A stretch of DNA of 64,000 nucleotides. Source: Streptomyces qinzhouensis. Lineage in GTDB: Bacteria > Actinomycetota > Actinomycetes > Streptomycetales > Streptomycetaceae. Shown one piece after another: positions 60,675 to 64,000 of the stretch. Every line of letters starts with the position of its first letter. Position 1 is the stretch's first letter. The DNA lies in NCBI RefSeq assembly GCF_007856155.1, contig NZ_CP042266.1:3224001-3288000 (forward strand), given 5' to 3'. A program made the position numbers and the translations under genes. The notes below the pieces were generated by a model that searched no databases, was not told the DNA's origin, and saw nothing but the letters and a program-made list of their open reading frames with translations.

Positions 60675-61253
60675 TCACCGCCCGAGCGGCCAGGTGGCGA
60701 GGGTCTCGTACCAGGAGTCCTCGCCCCGGCTCGGCGGATGGCTCCGGATCAGCGAGAACTCCGCGACCCGCCAGGGCGTCCCGGTGAAGCCGTCCAGCTC
60801 CGCCGCGTACGCCGCGAGCGAGGCGGCGGGCGGGATCCCGCGCCGGGTCCTGGCGAGGGTGAGATGCGGGGTGTAGTGCCGCGACTCCTCCATGACGACC
60901 CCGGCCCGCCGGGCCCCCGCGTCGACCCGCTCGGCGAGCCGCCGCATGGCCGCGAGGTCGGTGCCCTCCCCCGCTGCCCCGGCCCAGAGAATCCCCTGCC
61001 CGAAGTGCCCGCCGCCGCTGATCGCGATCCGGTACGGCGTACTGCGCCGCGCCCCGCGCCGGAAGCGTTCCGTCAGCTCGGGTACGAGTCCTTCGTCCAC
61101 CTCGCCGAGGAACGCGAGCGTGTAGTGCCACCCGGCGGGCCGGGTCCAGCGCAGGGCGTCGGCCCCGGGAGCCGCCTCCCGCAGCCGCGCGACGGCGTCG
61201 GCCAGCTCTTCGAGCTGCGCGGCGGGCGGGACGACGGCGGTGAACAGTCTCAT
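60675..61253 (-). CDS. thpR: RNA 2',3'-cyclic phosphodiesterase
   Basis: 192-residue 2H phosphoesterase. Two HxT motifs: HYTLAF at 43-48 and HLTLAR at 130-135, the paired catalytic histidines. N-terminus MRLFTAVVPP is typical of ThpR/LigT. It hydrolyses 2',3'-cyclic phosphates on RNA ends. Single gene. Confidence 0.93.
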   Translation of the reverse strand: MRLFTAVVPPAAQLEELADAVARLREAAPGADALRWTRPAGWHYTLAFLGEVDEGLVPELTERFRRGARRSTPYRIAISGGGHFGQGILWAGAAGEGTDLAAMRRLAERVDAGARRAGVVMEESRHYTPHLTLARTRRGIPPAASLAAYAAELDGFTGTPWRVAEFSLIRSHPPSRGEDSWYETLATWPLGR

Positions 61254-61321
61254 GGCCCCGATGCTGCCAAAGGGGCGGTACGGGTGGTGGGAATCCCGCC
61301 CCCGGGTGGGTAGGACAGGGC

Positions 61322-61356
61322 GGGGACCCCGCGCGGCTCATACGTGCGGGGTCCCC
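61322..61356 (-). terminator. hairpin after the second XRE/DUF397 module
   Basis: 11-bp stem GGGGACCCCGC / GCGGGGTCCCC with a 13-nt loop, 12 bp beyond the DUF397 stop on the minus strand. Confidence 0.65.
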
Positions 61357-61368
61357 TTGCACGGGCGG

Positions 61369-61572
61369 CTACGCCTTGACGTACCCGACAAAGGCTGCCC
61401 AAGCCGCCGGAGCGAGAGTCAGGGCGGGACCGTTGGACTGCTTGGAGTCACGGACACCGACGCGTGTGTCGAGGTTGGCGACCTCGACGCAGCTGTTGCC
61501 GGTGTTCTGGCTGTAGGAGGACTTGAACCACGCCGACCGAGGGGCGAGGTCCAGAGACTTGACGTGCGTCAT
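61369..61572 (-). CDS. DUF397 protein
   Basis: 67 residues, AWFKSSYSQNTGNSCVEVANL and VGVRDSKQSNGPAL. It starts directly after the XRE stop (TAG-ATG), so translation is coupled. A single copy here, unlike the four in the 5-7 kb locus. Its core is divergent from those copies, so the two modules were not duplicated from each other recently. Confidence 0.88.
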   Translation of the reverse strand: MTHVKSLDLAPRSAWFKSSYSQNTGNSCVEVANLDTRVGVRDSKQSNGPALTLAPAAWAAFVGYVKA

Positions 61573-62436
61573 CTAGATCTCTCGGGATAGTTGTTGCAGA
61601 AATTTCGGCGTCTCCCCAACCGGGAGCGCGCCATCCCGCAGGGCATCGAACCTTCGGGAAAACGACCAGACCGTGGTGTCCTTGTCGCTGATGCTGGTAC
61701 CGCCTTCCGCGATATCCATCTGGATCACCGTGGGCAACGAACCCTCGAACTCCAGCATGGCGAAGTCGTACGAACAGCGGTAAACGGATGCCCCCATAGG
61801 CAGCACCTGAATGCTGACGTTGCCCGTTTCGGCGAGCCGGGCCAGCTCCTCGTACTGTTCGAGCATGATTTCCCGGCTACCGACCTGACGCCTGAGTGCG
61901 GCCTCATCCATGAGGACGCGGATCTCGGCGGGGTTCTCGCGCGTCAGTACGTCCTTGCGTTCCATCCGGAGCTCGACGCTTCGTTCGATGAACTCGGTGG
62001 TCATCTCATCGACGAGCTTGGCTGTGGTGAACATGGCCCGCATGTATGCCTCAGTCTGGAGCAGACCGAACACGACGTCAGGTTGCCATGACCTTATGGT
62101 CTTGGCTCCATCTTCCAGTCCAACGTACATCGCCATGCCGGACGGCATCGTGCTCCGGTAAGCCGACCACCAGCCGCGATTGAGGCTGTCTCGGTGAATT
62201 TCGACCAGGAACTCGACATCGCTTTCGTCGGTGATGCCGTACCGCTCAAGCAGGTCCCTGAGGTCGGACTGTTTGGGCAGTGCGGTCTGCCCCTCCTCCA
62301 CTCGATAGAGCTTCGTTTCGGAGAAGTTGAGTCCCTCGACGGCCTGCACTCGGGTGAAGCCGACGTTCTTCCTCAGTCGTCGTAGCTCCCAACCGAGCTG
62401 CATGCGGCGCACGGTGGGGCCGGTCTTTGCTGCCAC
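61573..62436 (-). CDS. XRE-family regulator with DUF5753 domain
   Basis: 287 residues from the GTG at 62436 (GGAAGGCAGCAAC upstream), which trims a spurious N-terminal extension. HTH near 15-65 (LGWELRRLRKNVGFTRVQAV; NFSETKLYRVEEGQTALP). The DUF5753 domain includes IRSWQPDVVFGLLQTEAYMR near 125 and IRVLMDEAALRRQVGS near 180. Paired with the downstream DUF397 protein. Lower GC than the surroundings. Confidence 0.88.
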   Translation of the reverse strand: MAAKTGPTVRRMQLGWELRRLRKNVGFTRVQAVEGLNFSETKLYRVEEGQTALPKQSDLRDLLERYGITDESDVEFLVEIHRDSLNRGWWSAYRSTMPSGMAMYVGLEDGAKTIRSWQPDVVFGLLQTEAYMRAMFTTAKLVDEMTTEFIERSVELRMERKDVLTRENPAEIRVLMDEAALRRQVGSREIMLEQYEELARLAETGNVSIQVLPMGASVYRCSYDFAMLEFEGSLPTVIQMDIAEGGTSISDKDTTVWSFSRRFDALRDGALPVGETPKFLQQLSREI

Positions 62437-62755
62437 GTTGCTGCCTTCCGAGTCGCTGTGTCCACCGGATCGCGCGCCATGCCGACCACCGACATGTTGA
62501 TGCCCACCCAATCGCGGACCATGCCGGGCAGATCGGAGCGCGTATCGGGAGTTTGGCACCCCGTATGCAGCTTGCGCAGTCGAATGCAGACCAGAACACA
62601 TATGCCAGTTTTTTGAAACCTGCGTGAGCAGCTTGCGTGTCAACTCAACCACGCCCGACGCTAGTTACGCCACGGAGACAACGAGACCACACACCGTGAC
62701 TCCTGGCACGAGGGACCCCCTCCCGCACCCTCCCCCCTCAGAACGGAGCACGCCC
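62437..62755. other. divergent region right of the second XRE module
   Basis: No gene supported. The 10-mer GCAGCTTGCG occurs twice (62567, 62628), 61 bp apart, on either side of a TTTTTTGAAA stretch; possible regulator half-sites. GC is low around 62590-62690, indicating promoter DNA. Confidence 0.45.
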
Positions 62756-63202
62756 GTGCGCCCCTCCACGCCCAGATCCTCCCGGCCGTACCTCACCGGA
62801 GCCGCCGCGCTGGTCGCGCAGCACCTCACCCGGCGGCGGACCGCACTCAACCAGGCGGTGTTCCTGCGGCCGTTGTCGACCCGGATGCCGCGTGTCATCA
62901 GCTACGTACGCACGACACCCGGCACGGACCCGGATCCCGTCTTCACCCGGCTCCGGGGTTTCGCGCGGCTCCATGACTGGCATGTCGGGCACGAGCTGTA
63001 CGACACCGCCGGGGACACGCCCCAGGAGTCCATCGCCTGGCAGCGAGCCCGGCGGCTGATGCACGAGGGGTTCGCCGACGGAGTCGTCGTACCCGACCGG
63101 TCCCATATCAGCGGCGACGACCGCGCCTATCTGGCCGAGATCGAGTTCGTGGGCGAGCGCCAGTGCTTCACGGCCCTGCTCGTACCGGAGTCGGAACTGT
63201 GA
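62756..63202 (+). CDS. serine-recombinase-like protein without catalytic serine
   Basis: 148 residues, GTG at 62756 behind ACGGAGC. Residues ~45-130 follow the resolvase N-terminal fold: RVISYVRTTPGTDPDPVFTR, then GFARLHDWHVGHELYDTAG, ARRLMHEGFADGVVVPDRSH. The canonical YxRVS...Q motif reads YVRTT, so the nucleophilic serine is threonine, and the DRLxR arginine motif reads DRSHIS. It is therefore unlikely to be a recombinase. It precedes the P-loop gene by 29 nt and may form an operon with it. Confidence 0.6.
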   Translation: MRPSTPRSSRPYLTGAAALVAQHLTRRRTALNQAVFLRPLSTRMPRVISYVRTTPGTDPDPVFTRLRGFARLHDWHVGHELYDTAGDTPQESIAWQRARRLMHEGFADGVVVPDRSHISGDDRAYLAEIEFVGERQCFTALLVPESEL

Positions 63203-63231
63203 ACCCGTACCGCACCGAGGGAGAACGTCCC

Positions 63232-64000
63232 GTGCACACCCGTATCTCCGCGGCCGGACAGGCCGTGAACGTCACCAGTGTCACCCCGGCCGTGTGCAAG
63301 TGGGCGGCCCGCTACTTCAGCGTCTCGTGGGACGCGCGCTGCTCTGACGGAACCAGGTGCCTCGGAGCGGCCCACGGCCCGCTGGTCGACGCCGATGTCG
63401 ACGCGGGGGCCCTCTCCCAGCTCACGCGCTACCTGCTCGACCATCCGTACCGTACGGCCGCCTACGCGGGATCGGCCATGCTCTACCGCTACGACGACGA
63501 GGACGGCACGGTCTCCGCCGTGCAGCCGGGGCTCGACCTCGCCTGCCACTACCAGCCCGGATCCCGGCAACTGCATATCGTCGGCGGGGAGGAGGAGGTC
63601 GTGGCGTCGGCCGCCGCGCGGTTCGCGCGGGAGATGGTCAGGGCCGGGCTCCAGCGGGACGGCTGGCAGATCCTGCACGCGGCCGCAGCCGTACGGAACG
63701 GCGAGGCGGTCCTGATCCTCGGCCCCAGCGGGGCGGGCAAGACGACCTGCGCCCTGCTGCTGGCCGGCGCGGGTTGGCGGCTGCTGGCCCATGACCGGGT
63801 GTTCGTACGGGTGGAGGAGGGGCGGGTGCGGTTGCTGCCGTGGCCCGCCGCCGCGTCCATCGGGCTCGGGCTGCTCGACGCGCTGGGGATGTACGACGGG
63901 GTGCGTGCCCGGCTCCTCTGCGGCGAGCGGCTGCACCCCACGCAGCGCCCTGAGGTGACCGAGGCCCTCAGCCGGGGCTCCCGGGCGCCGCTGCGGCACG
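63232..64000 (+). CDS. P-loop (HPr kinase-like fold) protein, C-terminus outside window
   Basis: 256 residues visible from the GTG at 63232 (GAGGGAGAACG site); a GTG at 63199 overlapping the upstream stop is possible. An alpha/beta N-terminal part precedes WQILHAAAAVRNGEAVLILG and the Walker A GPSGAGKTTCALLLAGAGW near 160-178, then WRLLAHDRVFVRVEEGRVRL with the conserved Asp of HprK-fold kinases. HprK-like P-loop proteins of this size occur in RiPP and PqqD-containing loci. The partner genes, if any, lie beyond the window. Confidence 0.7.
   Translation, partial: MHTRISAAGQAVNVTSVTPAVCKWAARYFSVSWDARCSDGTRCLGAAHGPLVDADVDAGALSQLTRYLLDHPYRTAAYAGSAMLYRYDDEDGTVSAVQPGLDLACHYQPGSRQLHIVGGEEEVVASAAARFAREMVRAGLQRDGWQILHAAAAVRNGEAVLILGPSGAGKTTCALLLAGAGWRLLAHDRVFVRVEEGRVRLLPWPAAASIGLGLLDALGMYDGVRARLLCGERLHPTQRPEVTEALSRGSRAPLRH

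Noticed and set aside
61573..62652. N-terminal extension of the second XRE regulator (359 residues)
   Set aside because: The extra 72 residues lack family similarity and a ribosome site; the GTG at 62436 has GGAAGG at good spacing.

Overview
This is a 64 kb stretch of high-GC actinobacterial chromosome, almost certainly Streptomyces. The GC content is very high with strong third-position bias. GTG starts and 4-nt ATGA/GTGA overlaps are frequent. Family signatures of the genus are present: XRE/DUF397 modules, an SSI-type protease inhibitor, a Cvn-type GTPase and an iron regulator of the DmdR1 type. The run purU ... dmdR-like, SIS, (membrane protein + winged helix), pdxH, citrate synthase ... 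serC resembles, from memory, the S. coelicolor SCO44xx-SCO43xx core region.

Region by region. 1-5.3 kb: two acyl-CoA dehydrogenase genes diverge from an acyl-CoA ligase, with matching inverted repeats in front of both units; then an MFS exporter. 5.3-8 kb: an XRE regulator followed by four tandem DUF397 genes with identical 14-nt spacers, and a divergent cassette of small genes. 8-10.9 kb: a LysR / DHFR-like pair, an Imm35/YrhB-like gene and an unknown gene. 10.9-14.2 kb: a three-gene isoprenoid cassette (class I terpene synthase, squalene/phytoene synthase-like protein, polyprenyl diphosphate synthase). It is bracketed by two direct copies of the 3' end of the neighbouring VWA gene. 14.3-19.7 kb: a tightly overlapped operon encoding a leucine-rich-repeat protein, an ankyrin protein, a MoxR AAA+ ATPase and an HExxH/VWA protein. 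A tRNA-like element lies just upstream on the same strand. This operon is the best candidate for an undescribed system.

19.9-34.5 kb: EF-hand protein, ECF sigma factor with a coupled zinc-finger/MDMPI anti-sigma factor, purU, a periplasmic binding lipoprotein, a 900-bp repeat-rich gap, a TPR regulator, a prim-pol-domain protein and an ABC exporter. 34.8-43.4 kb: SSI inhibitor, alpha/beta hydrolase with a LexA-type box upstream, a repeat-rich gap, the dmdR-like gene, a SIS protein with a DasR-like site, a membrane-protein/winged-helix pair, a well-defined small structured transcript with a 12-codon ORF, pdxH, citrate synthase, and a VapBC-type toxin-antitoxin pair with two operator copies. 43.4-61.3 kb: DMT exporter / LysR, a putative toroid protein, a 1000-residue FAD/Fe-S oxidoreductase with an internal minisatellite, a lone Cvn-like GTPase, serC, an ABC-2 exporter with divergent TetR and a double operator, a beta-propeller secreted protein, a glycosyltransferase with a polytopic membrane protein, an aldo/keto reductase and ThpR. 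61.4-64 kb: a second XRE/DUF397 module, a serine-recombinase-like protein lacking the catalytic serine, and a P-loop HprK-like protein cut by the window edge.

Most of the window is core chromosome. The accessory-looking parts are 5.3-19.8 kb and 61.4-64 kb. No CRISPR array, rRNA, transposase or intact prophage was seen.
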